A program made the translations under genes and the position numbers. A stretch of DNA of 64,000 nucleotides from positions 1-64,000 of the forward strand of contig NZ_JAANYN010000018.1 of NCBI RefSeq assembly GCF_011290685.1. The letters are read 5' to 3'. The notes under the pieces are model-generated. The model saw only the letters and a list, made by a program, of their open reading frames with translations. It searched no databases and was not told the origin of the DNA. The DNA comes from Cyclobacterium plantarum. Lineage in GTDB: Bacteria > Bacteroidota > Bacteroidia > Cytophagales > Cyclobacteriaceae. Positions 46,744 through 55,831 of the stretch are shown one piece after another; the first letter of the stretch is position 1, and each line of letters begins with the position of its first letter.

Positions 46744-47753
46744 ATTTTATTTCGGTTTAGAACACTAATCACCAATTTCTTCACCGTGTCCATTTCCTCA
46801 GGTTTGCTTGATGCGATAAACAAAGTTAAGGTAGCCAATGCATCATTGCTGATAATTGAAATCCCTTCTCTATTATGCAATAGGTTATTTGACTGTAAAA
46901 AGAGAAGAAAACAAGCTGCGGCAATCCTTTTGTTGCCATCAACGAAACCATGGTTTTTTACAATTAGGTAAAGAAGCATGGCAGCTTTCTCTTCTAAGGT
47001 TGGGTAGAAGTCCTCTTCGCCAAAGCCTTTGCCGATTTGTGAAATGGCACTCTCAAAGCTTCCGTCCTTTTCTTTTCCAAAAACGCCCGACTCAAACTCG
47101 GACTTCATAGATGAGATTACATGTTGGTAATCCGATAGTTCGGGATAATTAGCCGTTCTCTTACTTAAACCTTTTGTATCTAGATTTTCATGATCGTAAT
47201 CGTCCAGCAATTCCAGTCCTTTCGCAAAATGGTTCAGCCAATCCAGGTTTTGATTATTAGCTTTATGTTCTATTGCCCGGCTTAAGATCCTAATTCCGTC
47301 CTTAAGCGTTTGGACTTCCTGTTGCTTTTGTGCCAATCTTTTTTCATTGATGACGTAGCCCTGCACGAGGTAGTCTTTGAGTCGCTGGGTGGCCCATTGG
47401 CGAAATTGCGTGCCTTGTGCAGATTTGACCCGGTAGCCAACTGTAATAATTACATCAAGATTATAGTGGTCTACTTGGTAGGATTTTCCGTCTAATGCAG
47501 TTGTCGCAAAATTTGCGACAACTGCATCCTTTTCTAATTCACCATCATTGAAAACGTTATTGATATGTTTTCCTATAGTTTTTACATCTCTCCCGAAAAG
47601 GACAGCCATCTGATTTCTGTTTAGCCAAACAGACTCTTTCTCAACCAAAACTTCAATTTGAGTCTGGCCATCACTTCCTTGGTAGATTTCGATTTTACTT
47701 TCCATGATTTTTGAGTATTCCCTAAATGCTGCAATCTCCATGTTTTTCATCAA
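46740..47753 (-). CDS. RhuM-Fic/Doc fusion protein
   Basis: A 337-residue protein in two parts. Residues about 15-140 form the RhuM (virulence protein RhuM) domain, with SVWLNRNQMAVLFGRDVKTIGKHINNVF, a DNA-binding-like segment, and YNLDVIITVGYRVKSAQGTQFRQWA. Residues about 200-335 form a Fic/Doc domain whose active loop is HGFVDGNKRIAA (H268 to A279). The Asp-Gly-Asn-Lys-Arg form resembles Doc, which phosphorylates its target, more than AMPylating Fic enzymes (GNGRxxR); this is inference. No inhibitory alpha-inj motif was clear. RhuM-Fic fusions occur on mobile islands near restriction and toxin genes. Starts at MMKNME (47753), MEIAAF or MESKIE are all possible. Confidence 0.85.
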   Translation of the reverse strand: MMKNMEIAAFREYSKIMESKIEIYQGSDGQTQIEVLVEKESVWLNRNQMAVLFGRDVKTIGKHINNVFNDGELEKDAVVANFATTALDGKSYQVDHYNLDVIITVGYRVKSAQGTQFRQWATQRLKDYLVQGYVINEKRLAQKQQEVQTLKDGIRILSRAIEHKANNQNLDWLNHFAKGLELLDDYDHENLDTKGLSKRTANYPELSDYQHVISSMKSEFESGVFGKEKDGSFESAISQIGKGFGEEDFYPTLEEKAAMLLYLIVKNHGFVDGNKRIAAACFLLFLQSNNLLHNREGISIISNDALATLTLFIASSKPEEMDTVKKLVISVLNRNKI

Positions 47754-48422
47754 TTTTGGGAGCTATTTCCAAATTTAACTAATTTGGCGCTGACTTGGAG
47801 GCTGTAAAACTAACACCTTAAACCTACTGGTTTCTATAACCTGTGGGTTAAAAAAATCCGAGTTGCGAGGATTTTTCTTTTCCCCTCTCCCTTACAAAGC
47901 CGTAGTTAAGGCGATGGGCGAGTCGGTGTTTGGTTGAAAAAAACCATTAGGTTTTGTCAGACAAACACACAACTTGCAAGGACTGCGCACAACGGATTTG
48001 TTGTTGTCCAAAACGGAATTTTCCGGTTTGTAGATTGAATTCAATGAACGGCTTTCGAATTGTAATTTAGTTGAATAATTATATTTTTATCTATATAAAA
48101 ATAAATATAGGTATGAAAATATCTACCTATTGGGATAGAACACTTCCAGTGTGTATATTCTTATATGCGCATATTGGCATAAATTAGTAAAGGTTTATCC
48201 GCAGTAGGGTCTTTATGAAAAAGTATAGACTGGAATTATAAATTTAAACCGGAAGTTGATTGGTTAGTCTAAACTGAAAATTAAACTTATCCGAATTGGA
48301 GGAGTTTGCAAATTTGAGATTTCTAAATTTAAAAAACTTAAATTAAAAGCCCCATAATTAGCCTCACAGTTAAAAAAAGAACCCTAACCATCTAAAATAT
48401 AGACAATTAGGATTCCATTCCG
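47754..48422. other. Noncoding stretch of putative tRNA-bound island
   Basis: This 669-base stretch between RhuM-Fic and the tRNA-Val genes has no coding frame. The right half is very A+T-rich. The left part holds a short hairpin (AAAAATCC/GGATTTTT, about 47851-47876) and G+C-richer patches with inverted repeats such as ACAAC-ggattt-GTTGT near 47985. These could be promoter, recombination or cassette-end sequences; none is identified. I see no integrase. Confidence 0.5.
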
Positions 48423-48497
48423 TGGGAGTTGAGGGATTCGAACCCCCGACCCTCTGCTTGTAAGGCAGATGCTCTGAACCAACTGAGCTAAACTCCC
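48423..48497 (-). tRNA. tRNA-Val (TAC)
   Basis: Read on the minus strand, a 75-base cloverleaf: acceptor GGGAGTT/AACTCCC, D arm GCTC/GAGC with AGTTGGTTCA loop, anticodon stem TCTGC/GCAGA with loop CTTACAA giving anticodon TAC, and T arm GGGGG/CCCTC with TTCGAAT. The discriminator is A; the 3' CCA is not encoded. An identical copy lies 77 bases upstream. Confidence 0.95.
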
Positions 48498-48574
48498 ATG
48501 CTTCATTTCCTGAAACTTTCCGGCACTAACTCCCAAAAAAAAAGAAACATGGAATGATGCTCCATTCCAGAATG

Positions 48575-48649
48575 TGGGAGTTGAGGGATTCGAACCCCCG
48601 ACCCTCTGCTTGTAAGGCAGATGCTCTGAACCAACTGAGCTAAACTCCC
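48575..48649 (-). tRNA. tRNA-Val (TAC), second copy
   Basis: Identical by eye to the tRNA at 48423-48497 over all 75 bases, with the same orientation and anticodon TAC. The two copies are probably made from one transcript. The 4 bases just past its 3' end (aatg on the plus strand) match those next to the partial tRNA copy at 46372. Confidence 0.95.
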
Positions 48650-48833
48650 AAGCTTTCAAACCCAAGTAGAAAATGTACTTTGTAAACAGCACCTGTGAGA
48701 AATCTACTCAGAATCGGATTGCAAATGTAGTGTTAAATTTCAATGTTGCAAAAATTGATTTGATTTTTTTTATTTTATGGCAAATGTCACTGTCTTGAAT
48801 AGAAATAAATCAATCTCAATGAAGGTCTTGGAA

Positions 48834-48869
48834 CAAAAAAGGCTGCCCCTGATTAAGGAACAGCCTTTA
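48834..48869 (-). terminator. Intrinsic terminator of the HtrA/DegQ gene
   Basis: On the minus strand, arms AAAGGCTG and CAGCCTTT enclose a 15-base loop and are followed by TTTTGTTCC. It lies about 34 bases after the protease stop and upstream of the tRNA-Val pair. Confidence 0.75.
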
Positions 48870-48902
48870 ACTATATAATGGTGAAATTGCCTAAGGTATC
48901 AC

Positions 48903-50384
48903 TTATAAATCCAGATCATAGTAAGATCTTTGCCCATTGGGATAAACACCCAAAATAGTGACCTCTTCGCCCCGGTAACTATTTAAAGCCTCAATTACGT
49001 CCTCACCATTCAGGATTTTAGTCCTCCCTATTTTGGTGATGATAAAGCCTTCTTGTACACCAGATTCTTTCCAGGCCTCATTTTCAATAACAGAAATAGA
49101 AGCTCCACCTTCTAGTTCAAGTCTTTCCTTGATCGAGGCATTTAAATCCTCAAAAATGACCCCGTCAAACTCGGTTGTCTTAGGAATCTCCTTGATGACA
49201 ACTTTGGTATCTCCGGAAACATTCTTCAATGTGGCCGTAGTCGTCATCTCCTTGCCATCCCTTAAAAACTTTACTTCCACCTTATCTCCAGGTCTTTTTC
49301 TTGCCACTCTTTCCTGAAGAGCTGAGGTAGAATAAGTATCAAAGCCATCTACGCCAATGATTATATCTCCTTTTTGCAAACCGGCTTCTTCTCCACCACT
49401 GCCTTCATTTACTTCTCTTATGTATACTCCCCGATTTGCATTTACTTTTTCTCCAACCATTTCTTCTAAATCCGCATTGACATCCATGATGACAACGCCC
49501 AGCAGTCCTCTTTGTACTGCTCCAAATTCCAGTAAGTCATCCATGACTTTCTTGACAATAGAACTGGGAACAGCGAATGAATAACCACTAAATCCTCCGG
49601 TTCTTGAGGCAATAGCGGTGTTGATACCGATAATTTCCCCGTTTAGGTTAACCAGGGGTCCTCCGGAATTGCCAGGATTTACCGCTGCATCAGTTTGGAT
49701 AAATGATTCTACCTGTAGATTACTTTCATCTCTGAGAATACCTATATTTCTTGACTTTGCACTGATAATACCTGCGGTAACCGTAGAGGTCAACTCATAA
49801 GGATTGCCTACAGCAAGTACCCATTCCCCGATTTTCGCCTGGTCCGAATTTCCAAAAGGGATGAAATTTAAGTTATTCGCATCTATTTTGAGTAAAGCCA
49901 AATCTGTTGTGGGATCCGTGCCAATAACCCGGGCCGTAAACCTCCTGTTATCCTGAAGGGTTACATCTACTTTGGATGCATTTTCAATCACGTGATTGTT
50001 GGTTACGATATATCCATCTTCAGAAATAATCGCACCAGAACCAGAACTCCTTCCTTGTCTTGGGGGTGCTTCGCCTCTGGGGGAGCGAAAACCAAAGAAC
50101 TCTTCCAGGGGATCCACGCCCCCTTCCCGGTTACCCATTGTAACCGTACTTCTTACATGGACTACTGCGGGAGTCACCTGCTCCGCTGAAGCCACGAAAT
50201 TGATTCCTTCAGGAACCACAAAGCGATCATCGTTGAGCCAGTTAACAAAACTGGTATTCTGCTTCTCATCAAAATTCGAAGATGATTCCTGGTTGTTTTG
50301 CATTAAATTTACTCCTAATACAGCAACCATACCACCGATTAATGATGCAAGCACCATTCCAAGGAAAAACTGTTTTCTATTCAT
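48903..50384 (-). CDS. Do/DegQ family periplasmic serine protease
   Basis: A 493-residue HtrA-type protease and chaperone of the envelope stress response. An N-terminal membrane segment (about 6-28) anchors or exports it. The trypsin-like domain has the triad H131 (TNNHVIEN), D161 (TTDLALLKID) and S240 (NPGNSGGPL). Two PDZ domains follow (about 285-375 and 400-490). It is monocistronic, closed by its own terminator, and divergent from the MscS gene. Confidence 0.95.
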   Translation of the reverse strand: MNRKQFFLGMVLASLIGGMVAVLGVNLMQNNQESSSNFDEKQNTSFVNWLNDDRFVVPEGINFVASAEQVTPAVVHVRSTVTMGNREGGVDPLEEFFGFRSPRGEAPPRQGRSSGSGAIISEDGYIVTNNHVIENASKVDVTLQDNRRFTARVIGTDPTTDLALLKIDANNLNFIPFGNSDQAKIGEWVLAVGNPYELTSTVTAGIISAKSRNIGILRDESNLQVESFIQTDAAVNPGNSGGPLVNLNGEIIGINTAIASRTGGFSGYSFAVPSSIVKKVMDDLLEFGAVQRGLLGVVIMDVNADLEEMVGEKVNANRGVYIREVNEGSGGEEAGLQKGDIIIGVDGFDTYSTSALQERVARKRPGDKVEVKFLRDGKEMTTTATLKNVSGDTKVVIKEIPKTTEFDGVIFEDLNASIKERLELEGGASISVIENEAWKESGVQEGFIITKIGRTKILNGEDVIEALNSYRGEEVTILGVYPNGQRSYYDLDL

Positions 50385-50694
50385 TGTATACCTTTCTTAT
50401 TTAACTACTTGAATTACACGTTAAACTTCCCTTTATGTTGCTTCCAAAATGATGCCACCTGCCAACAAAGTATTGATTTTAACAGCATTTAACAATAAAA
50501 ATCAATCTATTTAAGGCTTGCCTTTAATAAAACATGCTAACCTTATTGAATTAACCAATGAAAGCTATTTAAAGTTTGTCAATGTATAAAAATATCCGCC
50601 AAACAAGCAGGAATAATTTGTGCATAGGATAAATTTTAAACTAAATTTTATATAAATTGATAAGCAATTCTTCGGTTATTTGTAAATAAATCCA
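50385..50694. other. Divergent intergenic region degQ-like / mscS-like
   Basis: About 310 bases, A+T-rich, with no coding frame. It must hold the promoters of both divergent genes. Both products deal with envelope stress, so shared control is possible, but I see no clear operator. Confidence 0.45.
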
Positions 50695-53199
50695 ATGAAA
50701 TCAATACTATTCAATCAGGGAAAAATCCGACTGTCAGTCTTATTATCACTCCCCTTCCCGAAAGGACTATTTATTTGCATTATCTTTTTTTCTTCCCTGT
50801 CATTCGGTTTGGCGCAAGGATTAAATCTGAATTTTGATGGGACACCCCAAAACAAAAATGACACTGTCAAAATGGCTGATAGTTTAGCCATAGAACCACT
50901 AAGCTTTGAACGAAAAATCCAACAAACCCAATCCTTTTTAAATCAGCTTCAGATCATACAATCAAAATTATCCCGTGCCCGAGACACCCTTTACCTGCAT
51001 GAAGAAATACTGGTCATGGAGTTGGTTTTGAACAGGATCAAAGACCAGTCTCTAATCGAAAGAGGTACCGTAAATCTAAGGTTCCTCAATGAGTTGGAAA
51101 ATTTAATAATAGGATATCAACAGCAAATCAATACCTGGCAAAAAGAAATTGATGATAATGTCAATGCATTTATGGAGTCTGGTAAAGAATTATCCATTAT
51201 CAACGAAGCTTCATTTTCTGCTGGCGAAGAGGAAGACACTTTGGCCCTTCAGGGATACCTGAATCAAAAAAAGGTACTTAAAGAAAAATTTGCCTATGTG
51301 GACAGTATTTATACCCTTAAAAGAAATAAGGGGCTGGAAATGCAGAGCCGGTTAGGCGGTATACAGATTCAGCTTGTTGACCTTCTGGAGTCAGTCAGGA
51401 TCCGGCAAAGGGGTTTCAGAAGAGATCTTTTAAAAAGAGATAGCCCTAACTTATGGGAAACACATGCCTCTGAATTGGAAAAGCCTTTGGTGTCGGTAAT
51501 TAAGGAAACCTTAATTCTTAATAGGGTCATTGTCAAGCATTACCTCGAATCAAAATATGGCTGGTTGCTTTTCATTTTGTTACTTTTTCTATTGTTGTTT
51601 TTTGGCATTCGAAACATGATCCAGAAAATCAGCCAAACCAAGGATTTTTCTAACCTGATACTTGACAGAAGTAAATACCTCAGGTATTCCCCTTTTCTAA
51701 GTACTGCACTGATTCTTTTTACCATAAGCCCATTCTTACTCTCCGTCCCCCCCTATTTCTTGATATTTTGCTGTCTCTCTGGTAGCGTCCTGGCCACTAC
51801 TTTTCTGATTCGTATCGTTCTGGATAGAGGGGACATGTTGCTTTGGCTTGTCATGGTTATGGCATTTTTGGTGTTTGGGGCAAGTAATCTCATCACACAA
51901 CTGGCCCATCAGGAAAAATGGTACCTGCTTTTATTCTCTTTAGTCGGTATTCTGGTGGGGCTGAAAGTTTTGTTCCATATCAGGAAAAAACCGGGCAAAT
52001 TCCCGGTAAATTTACCCTATCTGATCTATTTTTTCCTGGTGATGCAAACCGTCTCCATTGGCTTTCATATCATAGGAAGGTTTAGTCTTGGTAAAATCCT
52101 TGGGGTAGCTTCTACTTTAAGCACCATGCAGGGAATTTCCCTTTATGTTTTTGTACTTGTACTTATGGAGGCCATCTACCTGCTTTCAGAATTAAGCAAG
52201 GACAACCAGAAAGATTATGCCAATTACCTCAATTACCAGGCTATTTACAGCCGAATGAAAAAGATTTTCTCCTTCCTGGCATTGCTAATGTGGCTTTATT
52301 TATTGCTTGTGAATCTTTCATTGAATCAAACCATTGGTAATCAGTTATTGATTTTTTTGCAAACTAGCCGGACTTTTGGCAATACCACATTTACCTACAG
52401 CAGTATTTTGACCTTCTTCTCACTGATTTGGATTTCCTTTGTACTCGCTAAAAACATTGCTTATTTCGCTTCTATCCGGGATAGTCAAAACCTTGGACCA
52501 AGGGAAAAGCGACTGGGATCATCCATTCTATTGATCAGGCTTTTTATCCTGACCCTGGGCTTTTTCCTTGCAGTAACGGCTTCCGGTCTTCCCCTTGACA
52601 AGCTGGCAATCGTTTTGGGAGCCCTGAGTGTTGGGATCGGGTTTGGTTTACAAACCATCGTCAATAACCTGGTTTCCGGTATTATCCTCGCATTTGAACG
52701 TCCAATACAAATCGGTGATGCCATAGAAGTAGGTGGACGTACGGGGGTGGTGAAAGAAGTTGGTATTCGCTCCAGTACTCTCCAGGCCTATGATGGATCT
52801 GAAGTGGTTATACCCAATGGAGACTTGTTGTCCCAACACCTGGTCAACTGGACCTTATCAGACAAAAAAAGAAGAGTGGAAATTCTGGTAGGTGTGGCCT
52901 ATGGTTCTGAGATTGAAAAGGTCCATGAAATCATTAAAAAAGTCTTGTCCCAAGATGGCATCCTTTCTTTTCCCTCTCCCAATATTTTACTTCATAATTT
53001 CGGGGACAGCTCACTAGAATTCCGCATCCTTTTTTGGGTTGCTAATTTTGATGAATGGATTCAGGTAAAAGACAAAGTATTAAGGGAGATCTATGCTGCT
53101 TTTGCAGTGCAAAAAATCGAAATCCCCTTTCCTCAAAGGGATTTGCATATTAAAACTGAAAAATTCCAAAAAATACATCCTAAAAAAAGTGAAGAATAA
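50695..53199 (+). CDS. Large MscS-family mechanosensitive channel
   Basis: An 834-residue mechanosensitive channel of the long (MscK/YbdG-like) kind. It starts with a signal peptide, then has a periplasmic helical region of about 220 residues with coiled-coil character, about ten membrane helices from residue 285 to 640, and the MscS core (SVGIGFGLQTIVNNLVSGIILAFERP IQIGDAI) near 640-680, where the glycine-rich pore helix is clear. The beta domain and cytoplasmic cage follow (VVIPNGDLLSQHLVNW). It opens on hypo-osmotic shock to release solutes. It is divergent from degQ. Confidence 0.92.
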   Translation: MKSILFNQGKIRLSVLLSLPFPKGLFICIIFFSSLSFGLAQGLNLNFDGTPQNKNDTVKMADSLAIEPLSFERKIQQTQSFLNQLQIIQSKLSRARDTLYLHEEILVMELVLNRIKDQSLIERGTVNLRFLNELENLIIGYQQQINTWQKEIDDNVNAFMESGKELSIINEASFSAGEEEDTLALQGYLNQKKVLKEKFAYVDSIYTLKRNKGLEMQSRLGGIQIQLVDLLESVRIRQRGFRRDLLKRDSPNLWETHASELEKPLVSVIKETLILNRVIVKHYLESKYGWLLFILLLFLLLFFGIRNMIQKISQTKDFSNLILDRSKYLRYSPFLSTALILFTISPFLLSVPPYFLIFCCLSGSVLATTFLIRIVLDRGDMLLWLVMVMAFLVFGASNLITQLAHQEKWYLLLFSLVGILVGLKVLFHIRKKPGKFPVNLPYLIYFFLVMQTVSIGFHIIGRFSLGKILGVASTLSTMQGISLYVFVLVLMEAIYLLSELSKDNQKDYANYLNYQAIYSRMKKIFSFLALLMWLYLLLVNLSLNQTIGNQLLIFLQTSRTFGNTTFTYSSILTFFSLIWISFVLAKNIAYFASIRDSQNLGPREKRLGSSILLIRLFILTLGFFLAVTASGLPLDKLAIVLGALSVGIGFGLQTIVNNLVSGIILAFERPIQIGDAIEVGGRTGVVKEVGIRSSTLQAYDGSEVVIPNGDLLSQHLVNWTLSDKKRRVEILVGVAYGSEIEKVHEIIKKVLSQDGILSFPSPNILLHNFGDSSLEFRILFWVANFDEWIQVKDKVLREIYAAFAVQKIEIPFPQRDLHIKTEKFQKIHPKKSEE

Positions 53200-53255
53200 T
53201 GCTGGAATAAAGCAGGCACCTTATGACCTATTATTTTAGTATTTCCTGTATCTTT

Positions 53256-55826
53256 TTAAAACGATCCTTTTTTAACAATGGATTTATAGGTAAAACCATG
53301 AGGCTGGCTTTTCCCTTTTGGAAAAAGTAGGCTAAAGGTATAGCCAATAAGCACACAACTTAGCACGCCGATAGCTCCATATAAATAGCCGTTAACCTCG
53401 GTATACCTGCTTACCAGAAAAGTAATAAGCGCACCTGAAATGGTACCGATAATCACGCCCGTTGCATTTGCTTTTTGGCTGAATATGGCCAGAACAAAGA
53501 CTCCTGCCAGGCTACCTCCAATCATTCCCAGCAGTTTTTGAAAAAGGTCAAAGATAAAACCAACCTCGGACACGGCTATCCACATAGCCGTGAGCGTACC
53601 AAAAACACCCATCACTACTGTGACGATTTTCGCCAATTTCAGGTACTCCCTATCAACTAATTTTGGATTGAAAAATTTATGGATATCTGTGATATAGGCA
53701 GTTGAAATACTATTCATACTGCTATCCAGTGAGGACATGCTTGCTGCAAATATCCCGGCGATTACAAGTCCTGCTATACCGATGGGAAGCTCTGCCACGA
53801 TGTAATAAGGCAGTAATTCTTCCGGATTGATACTTCCGATTTTATCGGGATTACTATAATAAAAGACATATAACACCGTCCCTAAACCAAAAAATAACAG
53901 TATTCCTGGCAACGTAATGATGCCGTTCGTCCAAAGGCTTTTGGCAGCTTCATCCTCATTTTTAACAGTAAGGTAGCGTTGAATGACCACTTGATCCGAG
54001 GTATACGAAATTAGGTTTAGAAAGAAAAATCCGATGATGGCCACCCAGAAAACCAATTGGGTATAATCCCACGACCAATCGATCAATTTGAATTTCTGCT
54101 GCTCAGTAGCTACCTGGATAATTGTTTCCATTCCGCCATCAATATTGGCAATGGCGATAAAAATGGAAAGCAAAGCGCCTCCCAACAATACCAACACCTG
54201 AATTACATCAGTCCAAATCACGGCTTCCATTCCTCCCATTACAGTATAAACCGTACTAAACAAGCCCATGATTCCAATGCAAAGTAAAATATCCATTCCT
54301 GTGACTGATGCAATAGCGATGGCGGGAAGATACACCACCACGCCCATTCTTGCCAATTGCAAAAAAATAAATGTTAAACTCCCCAGTAAGCGGACATGAA
54401 TATTGAATCTTAACTCCAGGTATTGGTAAGCAGTAGTGATGTTTAGCCTCCTGAAAAAAGGCAGGTAATACCGGATGATGACGGGGACAATAGCAAAAAT
54501 CATAAATGAACCCATGGCCAAACGCCAATTGGTGGCATAAACAATTACCGGAATGGCCATGAAGGTTATCGCACTTAACTGAGTGCCATAGATACTCAAA
54601 CCCGCCGCCCACCAGGGGATCCTTCCCCCTGCAAGAAAATATTCATCTGTCGTGTTTTCTCGTTTGGAAAAATAAAACCCGATACCCAGCATCACGCAAA
54701 GGTAAATGCCTAAGGTAGTCCAATTGGCCCAGCCGAATGCATTTTGGGTCTCCATACCCATAACCTTTGGCGATCTGACCCCAGGGCCTTTTTCTCCATT
54801 AGGAACCACCCAATATCCCTTCCAAAAGGCTGTCGGGGCGGTCACCCTTGAGCTGCCTGCAGGCATATCGCCCATTTCTACCCAGGCTTCTGCCTTGCTG
54901 TGATAGGCCAGCATTTTGTCTGAAAACCCCGGATGAGAGGAAGGATTCGTATGAAGGAGCGTTTTCTGATCCAATCCCCCGGGAATCAAAATATGGGAAT
55001 TACCCAAGCTAAAGGCTGGTGAGGGGGCAGCAGCCACTCCTCTGGGTAAATCCTGGAGTTGCTCCCATTTCCCCTGTACGGAAGAATCACCCGGAAAATA
55101 CCGATAAGCATCTGTTAGTAATTGCCTATCCAACCCTCCGTCCTCGTTTTTCAGCAAATGAAAACCACTAAAAAGATAAAACACCCCGTTGTGGGAGGCC
55201 GCAACCGCCTGAATCCGCGAAATACCTGGAAAAGCCGGACCATTCACCCATTTCATGGCTGACGGAGCTTTATTCAAATCCAGCATAAAAAAGGCAGTCT
55301 CGCCAATCCCTTCCGGACTTACCTGACCCCCTTGAATATAGACCACTCCATCTACCACAGCACCTGTCATGTTGGCCAGCGTCACTGGCAGGGAAGGATA
55401 ATTAGATTCTATATTAATTTCACCATTCTGGTAAGATAAACTGTAAACCTTATCATAATGTCCTTGCGCACCATTCCCCCCAATCACCCAAATTTTGTTA
55501 TTAAAACTGACAGAAATGCCATAGGCCAGCGGTCGGGGAAGTTTTTGCCTGGCCACTTGCCAACCTTTATCCTGGTTTTCCAAAAAATAGATGTGATCAT
55601 ACCAGACTTTTTTGCCCCCTTCCCAGGGTCTTTTATCAGGAAAATTAGCACCTCCCGCTACCAACAATGTCCCATTGCTAACTCCGGCAAACATTCCGGC
55701 AAAACCCTCCTTGTCGGGAATGGTCGGTAGTTCTTTCCATTGTATTTCTTTGGCTGTCAAATTGGATACCAATAGATAGTTAAGAAGAAGGAATGTGATT
55801 TTTAAAATGGATCTGAAAGGTATCAT
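53256..55826 (-). CDS. Kelch mutarotase-sodium:solute symporter fusion
   Basis: An 856-residue protein with a signal peptide and an N-terminal kelch beta-propeller (about 25-365) like N-acetylneuraminate mutarotase NanM (GVSNGTLLVAGGANFP, GGNGAQGHYDKVYSL, GGQVSPEG), then 12 or more membrane helices of the sodium:solute symporter family (ENTTDEYFLAGGRIPWWAAGLS, SLDSSMNSISTAY). The propeller would lie in the periplasm and could hold or convert the ligand before transport. It is the last gene of the minus-strand run from the right edge, with its start 5 bases from the Gfo/Idh stop. It probably imports the substrate of the whole cluster, likely a sugar acid or related compound. Confidence 0.92.
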   Translation of the reverse strand: MIPFRSILKITFLLLNYLLVSNLTAKEIQWKELPTIPDKEGFAGMFAGVSNGTLLVAGGANFPDKRPWEGGKKVWYDHIYFLENQDKGWQVARQKLPRPLAYGISVSFNNKIWVIGGNGAQGHYDKVYSLSYQNGEINIESNYPSLPVTLANMTGAVVDGVVYIQGGQVSPEGIGETAFFMLDLNKAPSAMKWVNGPAFPGISRIQAVAASHNGVFYLFSGFHLLKNEDGGLDRQLLTDAYRYFPGDSSVQGKWEQLQDLPRGVAAAPSPAFSLGNSHILIPGGLDQKTLLHTNPSSHPGFSDKMLAYHSKAEAWVEMGDMPAGSSRVTAPTAFWKGYWVVPNGEKGPGVRSPKVMGMETQNAFGWANWTTLGIYLCVMLGIGFYFSKRENTTDEYFLAGGRIPWWAAGLSIYGTQLSAITFMAIPVIVYATNWRLAMGSFMIFAIVPVIIRYYLPFFRRLNITTAYQYLELRFNIHVRLLGSLTFIFLQLARMGVVVYLPAIAIASVTGMDILLCIGIMGLFSTVYTVMGGMEAVIWTDVIQVLVLLGGALLSIFIAIANIDGGMETIIQVATEQQKFKLIDWSWDYTQLVFWVAIIGFFFLNLISYTSDQVVIQRYLTVKNEDEAAKSLWTNGIITLPGILLFFGLGTVLYVFYYSNPDKIGSINPEELLPYYIVAELPIGIAGLVIAGIFAASMSSLDSSMNSISTAYITDIHKFFNPKLVDREYLKLAKIVTVVMGVFGTLTAMWIAVSEVGFIFDLFQKLLGMIGGSLAGVFVLAIFSQKANATGVIIGTISGALITFLVSRYTEVNGYLYGAIGVLSCVLIGYTFSLLFPKGKSQPHGFTYKSIVKKGSF

Positions 55827-55831
55827 CCGTA

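Noticed and set aside
48384-48692. A 102-residue open frame across both tRNA-Val genes
   Set aside because: It is produced by the repeated tRNA sequences read as protein, not a gene.
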